Assembly: GCF_000211855.2 (NCBI RefSeq)
Contig: NC_015638.1
Coordinates: 62,001-126,000, forward strand
DNA from: Lacinutrix sp. 5H-3-7-4
Lineage (GTDB): Bacteria; Bacteroidota; Bacteroidia; Flavobacteriales; Flavobacteriaceae
DNA length: 64,000 bases
Reading direction: 5' to 3'
The notes under the pieces were generated by a model, which ran no database searches, was not told the origin of the DNA, and saw only the letters and a list, made by a program, of their open reading frames with translations. The translations under genes were made by a program, and so were the position numbers. Of the stretch, positions 8,734 through 17,104 are shown one piece after another. Every line of letters starts with the position of its first letter. Positions within the stretch are counted from its first letter, which is position 1.

Positions 8734-9687
8734 TTAAAATAAAGATTTTATTATTTGCTCTTCGGTTACACCTTCAGCTTCAGCTTTATAATTTTTAATT
8801 ATTCTATGACGCAAAATACTAATAGCTACAGCTTGAACATTTTCTATATCTGGTGAAAACTTACCGTTAATTGCTGCATGTGTTTTTGCTGCTAAAATAA
8901 GGTTTTGCGATGCTCTTGGTCCTGCACCCCAATCTATATATTGCTTTACTAAATCTGCAGCTGTGTTTGTATTTGGTCTAGTTTTAGCAACCATTTTTAC
9001 TGCATACTCAATAACATTATCTGCTACAGGAATTTTTCTAATTAGTTGTTGAAATTCTATTATTTCTTTTGCAGAGAATAAAGCATTTACGCTTGCTGAA
9101 ACTTCTGTAGTTGTTGCTTTTACTACTTGTACTTCTTCTTCAAAAGTTGGATAGTCTAAATTTATTGCAAACATAAAACGGTCTAGCTGGGCTTCTGGTA
9201 ATGGATAAGTTCCTTCTTGCTCTATAGGGTTTTGTGTCGCTAATACAAAGTATGGCAAGTCTAATTTATAGTGATGACCTGCAACTGTTACTGCACGTTC
9301 TTGCATTGCTTCTAGAAGTGCTGCTTGTGTTTTTGGTGGTGTTCGGTTTATTTCATCGGCTAAAATAATGTTTGAGAATATTGGACCTTTTATAAACTTA
9401 AAATTCCTGTTCTCATCTAATATTTCACTTCCTAAAATATCACTTGGCATTAAATCTGGTGTAAATTGTATACGCTTAAAATCTAAACCTAGTGTTTTTG
9501 CAATGGTGTTTACCATTAACGTTTTTGCTAAACCAGGCACTCCTATTAATAAGGCATGACCTCCAGAAAATATAGAAATTAATATTTGATTTACTACATC
9601 TTCCTGACCAACTATTACTTTTGCTATTTCGCTACGTAGAGCGTTATATTTTTTTACTAATTGGTTTATAGCGTTTACGTCTGACAT
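8734..9687 (-). CDS. MoxR family AAA+ ATPase
   Basis: Cytoplasmic AAA+ chaperone-like ATPase that usually matures or inserts metal or cofactor into client complexes. The 317-residue chain has Walker A GVPGLAKT (49-56), Walker B ILADEINR (108-115), sensor 1 region ATQNPIEQEGTYPLPEAQLD, and the C-terminal lid. These are all typical and intact. The usual MoxR partners (DUF58, VWA-domain proteins) do not follow here. Instead a 68-residue membrane protein follows, and SurA-like isomerases precede it, so the client is likely an envelope process. Confidence 0.93.
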   Translation of the reverse strand: MSDVNAINQLVKKYNALRSEIAKVIVGQEDVVNQILISIFSGGHALLIGVPGLAKTLMVNTIAKTLGLDFKRIQFTPDLMPSDILGSEILDENRNFKFIKGPIFSNIILADEINRTPPKTQAALLEAMQERAVTVAGHHYKLDLPYFVLATQNPIEQEGTYPLPEAQLDRFMFAINLDYPTFEEEVQVVKATTTEVSASVNALFSAKEIIEFQQLIRKIPVADNVIEYAVKMVAKTRPNTNTAADLVKQYIDWGAGPRASQNLILAAKTHAAINGKFSPDIENVQAVAISILRHRIIKNYKAEAEGVTEEQIIKSLF

Positions 9688-9695
9688 TTAATATT

Positions 9696-11144
9696 TTATT
9701 TTTTTAGCCAATTATTAGTGAACTCACAGTTTTTATATTCTCCTCCTATTTTAATGTAAGTATCTTCTATTTTTTCTTTTTGCCATTTAGCAATGGCATT
9801 AAGTCTTTTTTCGTTTAAAGCTAATTCTTTTATTTTTAAAAAGTCTCTTGAAAAATCTGCTTTATGCTCGTCTATTCTATCTGATACTGTGTAAATTTTG
9901 TACTTTACATTTCCAGTTCTTGTAAAATCTGCTACTACTTTTGAAACTTCGTTAGTTTCAAGGTTTTCTATTTCTGTATAGATTTCTGTTGGCATTTTTG
10001 CTAATGGAAATGTAAAATCCTGAGTTTCTGGATTTCTTATTAATCCTCCTTCGTATTTTGTTTTAATTTCGTCACTAGCTTCTTTTGCTGCTTCAGCAAA
10101 AGTTATATCTCCATCTATTATATTTTGTCTAATACCTTCTAATTTTTCTTTTGCTTCTGCTTTAGCTTCATCTGATATTTCTGGTATTAATAATATGTGT
10201 CTTGCATCGTATTCCTGACCTCTAATTTTTTCAAGGTATACTATATGCCATCCAAATTCGGTTTTAAAAGGTTCTGATATTTCACCTTCTTGAAGTGAGA
10301 ATGTTGCTTCTCTAAATTCTTTTACCATTTGTGGTTTTGCACGGTTCATGGTTGGCAATCTTCCTCCTGTTCTTTTTGAGCCTGTATCTGCCGAATTAAA
10401 TAAAGCTTTTGCACTAAAGCTTGCTCCATTTTCTTCTACGTCTTTTTTAAATTCGTTTAGTCTATCTATAACTTCCTGTTCTGCTTCTGGTGTTACTTTT
10501 GGCTCTATTACTATTTGTGCTACTTTTAACTCTGTACCAAATGTTGGTTTTTCGTTATCTGGGATTTCACTAAAGTATTGGCGTACTTCTTCTGGAGTTA
10601 CTTCAATTTCGTCAACTATTTTTCTTTGCATTTCTGATGCTAACTTGTTTGCTTTATTAATTTCAAACATTTCATCTGTTAATGCTTTTATGTTGTCTTT
10701 TTTATAAAACTTTAGCATTTCGTCTTCAGTTTTAAAATTAACTCTAAACCTTTCTACTTGTTGGTTTACATACGAGCGTATTTCGGCATCACTTACAACA
10801 ATACTATCTTGTATGGCGTGGTGTGCATATAATTTATCTTCTAAAAGTCTACCAAATAATTCGCAATTTGTAAATTGTGAGATGTCGTTACCACTAGCTT
10901 TTAATTGTAAAATGGTTTTGTCTACATCACTGTCTAAAACAATATATTCTCCTACTACAGCTGCAACACCATCTACCTTAACTTCTTTAAATGGTTTTAC
11001 ACTATCTATAGTGGCTGTTTTTTCTTCTTTTTCTTCAATAATTTCTTGAGCTTGCATACTGCAGGCTGCAAAAAGTGATAAGCTTAACGCTGTAATATAT
11101 TTCAAATTATTTATAAATTTCGAATTGTTTATTTTTAATTGCAT
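9696..11144 (-). CDS. SurA-like periplasmic peptidyl-prolyl isomerase (two PpiC domains)
   Basis: Periplasmic chaperone and prolyl isomerase for outer-membrane proteins. The N-terminus is a signal sequence ending near FAACSMQAQ (lipobox-like FAAC, or cleavage after AQA). Then comes a helical SurA-N-type region (about 55-195) and two parvulin domains (about 205-305 with FGWHIVYLEK, and about 312-415 beginning ARHILL). The ATG start at 11144 overlaps the upstream gene by 38 bases. A TTG at 11105-11103, one base after the upstream stop, would begin directly with KYITALSLSLFAAC, so it is an attractive alternative start giving 469 residues. It sits in a run of three folding genes followed by MoxR. 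Confidence 0.92.
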   Translation of the reverse strand: MQLKINNSKFINNLKYITALSLSLFAACSMQAQEIIEEKEEKTATIDSVKPFKEVKVDGVAAVVGEYIVLDSDVDKTILQLKASGNDISQFTNCELFGRLLEDKLYAHHAIQDSIVVSDAEIRSYVNQQVERFRVNFKTEDEMLKFYKKDNIKALTDEMFEINKANKLASEMQRKIVDEIEVTPEEVRQYFSEIPDNEKPTFGTELKVAQIVIEPKVTPEAEQEVIDRLNEFKKDVEENGASFSAKALFNSADTGSKRTGGRLPTMNRAKPQMVKEFREATFSLQEGEISEPFKTEFGWHIVYLEKIRGQEYDARHILLIPEISDEAKAEAKEKLEGIRQNIIDGDITFAEAAKEASDEIKTKYEGGLIRNPETQDFTFPLAKMPTEIYTEIENLETNEVSKVVADFTRTGNVKYKIYTVSDRIDEHKADFSRDFLKIKELALNEKRLNAIAKWQKEKIEDTYIKIGGEYKNCEFTNNWLKK

Positions 11145-11955
11145 CTTTTGTAATGTCTTTTTCTAGCTGTCTAATTAGCTCTAATTTACGTTGGTTTACT
11201 ACAATTTGATTTATTGTTGGTGTAACGTATTCTATTGGTGCTATTGTGTTTCGAAGTTGTACTTCTTTTATTTGCATCAAATATAGCCCTAATGAATCTT
11301 TGAGTTGTATAAAATTAGATTTTTTTAACAATTCGTCTTTATTTTCTGAATTCACTACAGGTATTTTATTAACTACCTGATTTACACGTATCCAAATAGA
11401 ATCGTTTAGGGTATACGATTTAAATTGTATTGCGATAGAGTCTAAATATTGTTTATCTTTTGTATTAAAACGTTTAAATTTTTCGGTTACATCGCTTAAA
11501 TCTAATCTATTGGCATCTAAATTTATGTATCTAAATTTAATTAGTTCTTCGTTTAACTTAAAGGCTTCTTTATTATTTTCATAATATTTTTCTGCTTCTT
11601 CTTTTGATACTACTGTATCTAAACTTTTATAAACCAAAGCTTCTAAATAGGCTTTACTATATAAATCGCTTTTGTACTGCTGTACTAGTCTATCGAAATC
11701 TTTTTGGGTTTTTTCTTTTAAATTTAAAGTGGCTCCGTCTACCAAAAGCTGCTCTGTTGCCCAGCGATTTATATAGTTTTCAACAAAAATAATACTGTCT
11801 TGTTTTGTGTAATTTTTTGGAAGCACATCTACAATATCTTCTTTGTATAAATAGCTTTCTCCTACTCGAGCGATGGCATTTTCTGTTGTTGGTGGATTAA
11901 AATAATTGCACGACACCAGCACTATACCTAATAATATGTAAACTAACTTTTTAAT
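11107..11955 (-). CDS. SurA-like lipoprotein chaperone, probable ATT start
   Basis: About 282 residues, predicted periplasmic lipoprotein in the same operon as two PpiC-type isomerases. The helical N-part (residues ~20-130) resembles the SurA/PrsA chaperone region. The parvulin domain is not recognisable: the segment beginning LIKFRYINLD has lost the HILV-type start and the FGWH motif. So it is probably chaperone-only. Start choice: the first GTG (11922) leaves only four residues before the lipobox Cys. The in-frame ATT at 11955-11953 gives KKLVYILLGIVLVSC, a complete lipoprotein signal. No ATG, GTG or TTG lies between the preceding in-frame stop and that signal. The ATT is one base after the upstream gene's TAA. 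Confidence 0.75.
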   Translation of the reverse strand: MKKLVYILLGIVLVSCNYFNPPTTENAIARVGESYLYKEDIVDVLPKNYTKQDSIIFVENYINRWATEQLLVDGATLNLKEKTQKDFDRLVQQYKSDLYSKAYLEALVYKSLDTVVSKEEAEKYYENNKEAFKLNEELIKFRYINLDANRLDLSDVTEKFKRFNTKDKQYLDSIAIQFKSYTLNDSIWIRVNQVVNKIPVVNSENKDELLKKSNFIQLKDSLGLYLMQIKEVQLRNTIAPIEYVTPTINQIVVNQRKLELIRQLEKDITKDAIKNKQFEIYK

Positions 11956-11956
11956 A

Positions 11957-13882
11957 TTACTTGTTATTTATTTGAGCTTTAACTTTTGCTAAAACGTCTT
12001 TATTAATTTCTACTTTATATTTGGAAGCTAATACTTTCAACCAGTTTGCTTCTTTTATTTCTTGGTAATCACTCATTACTTTTCCTTTTGCTTCTTCAAA
12101 AGTTTGTTGAGATTCTGGTAATAAATCTTTTATTAAAACGACTACGTAAGCCTGATTATGTTTATATATTTTAGAAACACCTTTTTTAAATTTTAATGCT
12201 TTTGGTAAAGCTTGGTGATTGTAATTTAATTCTCCCGAAGTAAAACTTACTTTTATCTCATTATTTGTATTTACTTCCTTTTTAATAGCTTCTATTGGTT
12301 GGTTTTGCTTTAATAGTTTTGCTACTTTTTTTATATCTTCTTTTTTTGCTGATGATGCTACAATAGCATTTATTCTTTTTTTGTAGAAATAATTTTGTTT
12401 GTGCTTACTATAAAATGTTTTTACTGCTAAGGTATCGTTTTTTGCTGCATTCCAGATTTCGGTTTCCATTAAATCGAAAAGTAGCAAACCATCTTTATAC
12501 TCTTCTACAATTTGTGCATAATCTTTATTATCGTTAATTAAATTTTGCTCTTGATACTTAAACAATTCACTGTTTAAAAATGAAGTATAACTATTGTTAA
12601 GCGCGGTAGTTAGAGGTTTATTTATATTACGGCGTTGGCTTTTTAATAAATACTCTGCAAAATTACCATAAGTTAACACCTTATCTTCTATTGTGAAAAT
12701 TGTTTTATCTGTTGTTAAATTTTTAGGTATTGACCAACGTCCTACTTTATATTCTTTTGTAAGTATAGATTTAAAATAATTTAAAGCGTCTGGATTTTTA
12801 GTTATTTTATATTTTTCTTTTAAAGCTTTTACTCTTGAGTCATTAATAACTTTAGATCGAGAATCGCGTCTAATTTTATTAATTAATTCTGCTTTTATTT
12901 CTTTAAAATCTGGTAATGGCTTTTTATTAATAAGCTTTACTATGTGCCAACCAAATTGTGTTTTAAATGGTTTTGAGTAATCTCCTGGGTTTTTAATTGC
13001 AAACGCCACTGCTTCGAATTCTGGAGAACTTAGTTGCCCACCGGAAAATGGCTTTAATTCTCCTCCTTTACTTGACGAACTTTTATCTTCAGAAAATTGT
13101 TTTGCTAAAGCTTGAAATTGCTCTCCTTGCTCTAAACGCTTATAAATTTCTTTAATTTTCTCCTCATCGTTCTCAATCATTATATGAGCGACAGTTATCT
13201 CTCCTTGAGATTTTCTTTTATCAAAAACTTTAACAACATGGTACCCAAATCGAGTTTTAAAAGGCATCGAAATATCATTAACCTTTGTATTATATGCTGC
13301 GTTCTCAAAAGGATAAACCATTTTAAATGCCGAAAAATAACCTAAATCTTCAGCAAAAATAGTTTTACCATTATGTACATCGCTTTGTACTTTTTTATAA
13401 CCTTCTTGTACTACTCTTTCTCTAAGTTTTAAAATTTCATTATAAGCTGCTAAGGTATCTTTTGGCGAAGCATCTTGATCTATTTTTACTAAAATATGAC
13501 TAGCTTTAATTTCATTAGCCAATCTAGCATAAGCTTCTTCGACCAAGGCATCTGTAACCTTAGAGTCGTTTAAATAATTTTTTGATAATTGATTTTTATA
13601 ACCTTGAAACTCTCTTATATAAGAAGGCTTTTTATCTAAATTTAAGGCTTTTGCTTCCTGAAGTTTTAACTTATATTCAATAAATAGTTTTAAGTATCCA
13701 TCAACATCTTTTTGAGATTCTTCCTTTACAAGGTCTAAGTTTTTATTGTAAACTCTTAAAAATTCTGAAGCTAAAACAGGTGTATCTTCAACTGTAAAAA
13801 TAACTTCTTCCTGCTGTGCATTTGCAAGTAAAGTTGTTGCAAAATATAAATAAAAGCACTTAATTAGAAATTTAAAATTCAT
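11957..13882 (-). CDS. Periplasmic peptidyl-prolyl isomerase with tandem PpiC domains
   Basis: A 641-residue periplasmic folding factor, first gene of the folding operon. The signal peptide is MNFKFLIKCFYLYFATTLLA then NAQ. Two PpiC domains follow in the N-terminal half (ASHILV through FGYHVVKVF, then AHIMIEN through FGWHIVKLI). A long helical C-terminal half of unknown fold comes after. An ORF extension to 13987 exists, but a well-formed promoter lies inside it at 13909-13938, so the ATG at 13882 is the start. SurA/PpiD-type function in outer-membrane protein assembly is inferred from domains and neighbours. Confidence 0.92.
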   Translation of the reverse strand: MNFKFLIKCFYLYFATTLLANAQQEEVIFTVEDTPVLASEFLRVYNKNLDLVKEESQKDVDGYLKLFIEYKLKLQEAKALNLDKKPSYIREFQGYKNQLSKNYLNDSKVTDALVEEAYARLANEIKASHILVKIDQDASPKDTLAAYNEILKLRERVVQEGYKKVQSDVHNGKTIFAEDLGYFSAFKMVYPFENAAYNTKVNDISMPFKTRFGYHVVKVFDKRKSQGEITVAHIMIENDEEKIKEIYKRLEQGEQFQALAKQFSEDKSSSSKGGELKPFSGGQLSSPEFEAVAFAIKNPGDYSKPFKTQFGWHIVKLINKKPLPDFKEIKAELINKIRRDSRSKVINDSRVKALKEKYKITKNPDALNYFKSILTKEYKVGRWSIPKNLTTDKTIFTIEDKVLTYGNFAEYLLKSQRRNINKPLTTALNNSYTSFLNSELFKYQEQNLINDNKDYAQIVEEYKDGLLLFDLMETEIWNAAKNDTLAVKTFYSKHKQNYFYKKRINAIVASSAKKEDIKKVAKLLKQNQPIEAIKKEVNTNNEIKVSFTSGELNYNHQALPKALKFKKGVSKIYKHNQAYVVVLIKDLLPESQQTFEEAKGKVMSDYQEIKEANWLKVLASKYKVEINKDVLAKVKAQINNK

Positions 13883-13908
13883 AAGAAAAACTATTTTTTT
13901 GAGTGTTG

Positions 13909-13938
13909 CAAAAATAACAATATTAGAGTATAAAGCAA
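13909..13938 (-). promoter_or_regulatory. Promoter of the periplasmic folding operon
   Basis: Minus strand TTG (13938-13936), 19-base spacer, TATTTTTG (13916-13909). This is a full match to the Bacteroidota -33/-7 pattern. The predicted start of transcription, near 13902, leaves about 20 bases before the ATG at 13882. Confidence 0.7.
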
Positions 13939-14053
13939 GTACAATACCAAACGATAAGATATTTAATTTATTTGAAGTAGTAGCCATTAAATTTAGTAGT
14001 CAAAATTTAAATTCTAATCGGTTTATCGAATAAAAAAAACGTTTAGCGTTTGT

Positions 14054-14086
14054 TTTGTTTATATTTTTAAAACAATACTAATTTTG
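14054..14086 (+). promoter_or_regulatory. Promoter of the SRPBCC gene
   Basis: TTTG (14054-14057), 21-base spacer, TAATTTTG (14079-14086). It fits the Bacteroidota consensus. The transcript would start near 14093, which supports the ATG at 14108 rather than the upstream in-frame codon at 14084. Confidence 0.65.
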
Positions 14087-14107
14087 CCCAAATTATTAAT
14101 AGCACTT

Positions 14108-14569
14108 ATGGAATATACTTCTACAATAATTATTGAAGTACCTATTGATACCTTTATAAAAAAACTAGACAACCACGAGAACATGAAACATTGGCAACGT
14201 GGACTTGTTAGTTTTGAGCATGTTTCTGGTGATCCTGGAAAAATAGGTGCAAAAATGAAATTGAATTACAATTTTGGCAAACGAAAAATGACTCTTTTAG
14301 AAACTATTACTAAAAATAATTTGCCACATAAATTACATTTACATTACGATACAAAAGGTTTACACAACATTCAAAAAAATTATTTTGAACAAACTCCCGA
14401 AGGTTACACTAAATGGGTTTCTAAAAGTGAATTTATTGCAACAGAGTTTATGATGCGAATGATGACTGTTTTTATGCCTAACATAATAAAAAAACAAACC
14501 ATGCAATATTTATTAGATTTTAAAAATTTTGCAGAAAAAGGACTAAGCGTTCAAAATGAGACAACTTAA
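14108..14569 (+). CDS. SRPBCC (START-like) family protein
   Basis: A 153-residue soluble protein that begins MEYTSTIIIEVPIDTFIKKL, the first strand and helix of a START/Bet v1-like fold. It continues with the ligand-cavity strands (GAKMKLNYNF, KMTLLETI) and ends with a long C-terminal helix. Members bind small hydrophobic ligands or act as polyketide-cyclase-like proteins; the ligand here is unknown. The start at 14108 is preferred because the upstream extension overlaps the promoter. Its 3' end overlaps the next gene by 14 bases, so the two are co-translated. Confidence 0.85.
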   Translation: MEYTSTIIIEVPIDTFIKKLDNHENMKHWQRGLVSFEHVSGDPGKIGAKMKLNYNFGKRKMTLLETITKNNLPHKLHLHYDTKGLHNIQKNYFEQTPEGYTKWVSKSEFIATEFMMRMMTVFMPNIIKKQTMQYLLDFKNFAEKGLSVQNETT

Positions 14570-14801
14570 ATTAATATGGGACTTTAGAGGTCCTGATGCA
14601 TTAAAAATTGCCGAACATCACGAAATACACTTGAAAGAATATATACAAGCTGAAAAATTAGCTTTAAACATCACTGGTTTTGAAGCTATTAACGATCTTT
14701 ACGCTATTGCTTATTTAGTGGTTAACGAAGACCAAATGAAACCTGTACGAGATCGTTTAAAACCACATCGTGGTCAAGTTTATACCGCACAAGAAGTTTA
14801 A
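14556..14801 (+). CDS. Conserved small protein of unknown function
   Basis: An 81-residue soluble protein with no signal or membrane segment. It reads as a small alpha/beta domain (KLIWDFRGPDALKIAEHH, then YAIAYLVVNEDQ and PVRDRLKP). The pattern, a beta strand, a His-rich helix and a closing strand, is unrecognised, although His-rich EHHEIHLKEY could contact metal or nucleotide. It overlaps the SRPBCC gene by 14 bases and is probably expressed with it. It converges on the DUF4130 gene, with a 4-base 3' overlap. Confidence 0.7.
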   Translation: MRQLKLIWDFRGPDALKIAEHHEIHLKEYIQAEKLALNITGFEAINDLYAIAYLVVNEDQMKPVRDRLKPHRGQVYTAQEV

Positions 14802-15577
14802 TTTGGTTGCTTTTCGCTTAAATACTTCCAATAACGTTTAGGTACATGTTGTTGATGTAATTTTAAGTTTTTTCGTGAAGCAATATTTGTACTCTTAAAA
14901 TAGTTTTTCCAAAGTTCTTGAAACTCCAATTCGGCATCACTAAAGATAGCTTTTGAATTTTGTGTTGGATTATAGTTAGCATCAAACTCTAAAGTAACAA
15001 CATCTACTTTTTCAAGATTATAATATATGCCGTAATTACGTTTTAAATCGTAAATCATCCATTTTTGGTCTGCATATCTATTTTTAAAATGCTTAGATAT
15101 TAACGGTAACACATTAAAATCTGGTTCAATATTAGCAAAGTAAATATTATCTTTTGTAAGCTTAAACCTTACAAAAGCTTCCATTCTATGTTTTTCTCTA
15201 CTTACATTTTTAGATAGTTTTGAAATTTGTAAAATATAAGGATTAGAAAAGTTGGAAGCTACATTTCCTTTGTTTTTAAACACATACTTTATTGCCATAA
15301 ACAATGTATTTTCTACTATAGAATTTTCGCTTAAAAATGCATAATACATTCTGCTTAATTCTATTGGTTTCATTTTATTTTTTAAACCTAACCAAACACG
15401 ATCTGCTTTTTCTTTATCTGTAATTATGGTTTCTTTTTCTTCAAAAAAAGAATCTTGAAAAAATTGTGATTTAACAATATTTACTTTCTCTAATTTTAAA
15501 TCGAAGCTTACAAAAATACTGGTTAAAAAACCATCAAAAGAGCCATCATAAACTAAGGTTGTATGCATTTTAATCAA
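14798..15577 (-). CDS. TIGR03915-type SAM-associated protein (DUF4130)
   Basis: A 259-residue cytoplasmic partner of the radical SAM protein encoded just upstream, with an 8-base overlap. The N-terminus TTLVYDGSFDGFLTSIF is the family hallmark. The C-terminal half (KHRMEAFVRFKLTKDNIYF, then PLISKHFKNRYADQKWMIYD) is the DUF4130 region. The two-gene unit is widely conserved and is annotated as putative DNA modification or repair, with no proven reaction to my knowledge. Translation may start at Met1 or Met4. Confidence 0.9.
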   Translation of the reverse strand: MIKMHTTLVYDGSFDGFLTSIFVSFDLKLEKVNIVKSQFFQDSFFEEKETIITDKEKADRVWLGLKNKMKPIELSRMYYAFLSENSIVENTLFMAIKYVFKNKGNVASNFSNPYILQISKLSKNVSREKHRMEAFVRFKLTKDNIYFANIEPDFNVLPLISKHFKNRYADQKWMIYDLKRNYGIYYNLEKVDVVTLEFDANYNPTQNSKAIFSDAELEFQELWKNYFKSTNIASRKNLKLHQQHVPKRYWKYLSEKQPN

Positions 15578-16832
15578 ACAAATTTAATTGGTTAGATAAG
15601 GTTTTAGTATACTTACTTTTAGAGTTTTGCTGTATTAAACCTTTTATTTTGCTGGCGGTTAAATCTCTTTTTTCATATTCGTTAGAAGCACAGATAATAA
15701 AATATTTAGCTCTATTTAAAGCGACACCAATAGCTTTTAAATGCTCCCAATTAAGTTTTCTATAACGCCTTGCATTTAAAATTTTATAAACCGATTTTAT
15801 ACCTAATCCTGGAATTCTAGCAAGCATTCTTTTATCTGCTTTATTAATATCTATAGGAAATTCATGAAGGTTACGCAATGCCCAACCCAGTTTTGGGTCT
15901 ATATCTAAGTCTAAGCTTTTATGATTGTCGTTTAATATCTCTTCTATATTAAAACCGTAAAACCGCAATAACCAATCGGTTTGGTATAATCTATTTTCCC
16001 TAAGCATTGGAACAGGACTTCCTATTTGTGGCAAACGATTATCATAACTTATTGGTACATAACCGGAATAATATACACGCTTAAGATTAAAATTTTTATA
16101 AAAATAGTTAGAGGTGTACATAATCTCCATATCATTTTCACCACTTGCACCAACAATCATTTGGGTACTTTGTCCTGCTGGAGCATATTTAGGAGTACTT
16201 TTAATTATTTTCTTTTCGGCTTTATATTGAATTATTTCATTTTTCACTTTTTTCATTGGTTTTAAAAAATCGGCTCTATTTTTATCTGGAGCTAAAAGTT
16301 TTAAACCTTTTTCGGTAGGAATTTCGATATTTACACTAAGTCTATCTGCATACAAGCCTGCTTCTCTCATTAACTCGTCGCTTGCTCCAGGAATAGATTT
16401 TAAATGTATATATCCATTAAAGTTTTCTTCTAACCTCAACTTTTTAGCGACAGCAACTAATCGCTCCATAGTATAATCGGCATTTTTAAAAATACCTGAA
16501 CTTAAAAATAGACCTTCAATATAATTTCTTCGATAAAAGTTTATAGTTAAATCTACAACTTCCTGAACCTTAAATGCTGCACGCTTAATATCGTTACTTT
16601 TTCTAGTAACGCAATATGCACAATCGAAAACACAATGGTTGGTTAACAATATTTTTAAAAGTGAAACACATCTTCCGTCTTCGGTATAAGTATGGCAAAT
16701 TCCAGAGGCTGATGCATCACCTAATCCTTTGTTTTTGTTGGCTCTATTGCTTCCGCTAGAAGAACATGACACATCATATTTTGCGGCATCGGCTAGAATA
16801 TTAAGTTTTTCTTTTATACGATCAAACGACAT
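15570..16832 (-). CDS. Radical SAM protein, putative DNA modification/repair (TIGR03916 type)
   Basis: A 420-residue radical SAM enzyme with the cluster motif CVFDCAYC (Cys67, Cys71, Cys74). Further cysteines lie upstream in SCSSSGSNRAN and GICHTY. The C-terminal ~80 residues contain a helix-hairpin-helix DNA-binding unit (ARIPGLGIKSVYKILNARRY), consistent with action on DNA. The spore photoproduct lyase family is related in concept. It is paired with the DUF4130 protein. Substrate unknown; the repair or modification label is family convention, not visible in sequence. Confidence 0.92.
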   Translation of the reverse strand: MSFDRIKEKLNILADAAKYDVSCSSSGSNRANKNKGLGDASASGICHTYTEDGRCVSLLKILLTNHCVFDCAYCVTRKSNDIKRAAFKVQEVVDLTINFYRRNYIEGLFLSSGIFKNADYTMERLVAVAKKLRLEENFNGYIHLKSIPGASDELMREAGLYADRLSVNIEIPTEKGLKLLAPDKNRADFLKPMKKVKNEIIQYKAEKKIIKSTPKYAPAGQSTQMIVGASGENDMEIMYTSNYFYKNFNLKRVYYSGYVPISYDNRLPQIGSPVPMLRENRLYQTDWLLRFYGFNIEEILNDNHKSLDLDIDPKLGWALRNLHEFPIDINKADKRMLARIPGLGIKSVYKILNARRYRKLNWEHLKAIGVALNRAKYFIICASNEYEKRDLTASKIKGLIQQNSKSKYTKTLSNQLNLFD

Positions 16833-17104
16833 TTACTTCCTTTTTTATAACCTTTAAAGATAGCTTTTAAGTATATTTTAAATGAATACAAACAACATAA
16901 TTATTAACATAATTGAATTATTATAAAACCTTTTTTATTAATTTAAATGTGTTAACATATATAATTATGTGGCTTCCAGTTTTGCTAATTATTATTTAAA
17001 ATAAAGTTTCCGTTATTACTTAATTTTATAATTGTTAAAATTTATAGACTTAATAGTTAAATGATTTTAAATAATCTCTTTATATACTATATTAATAAAT
17101 AGAT
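16833..17104. other. 272-bp AT-rich intergenic spacer between divergent genes
   Basis: Holds the start regions of the radical SAM gene (minus) and the metalloprotease gene (plus). A weak -7-like element for the radical SAM gene (TATCTTTA, close to TAnnTTTG) lies about 20 bases before its ATG. I see no ORF, tRNA or strong hairpin. Confidence 0.5.

Noticed and set aside
13883-13987. 35-codon upstream extension of the tandem PpiC protein
   Set aside because: A consensus promoter (13909-13938) lies within it and the signal peptide begins at the ATG at 13882.
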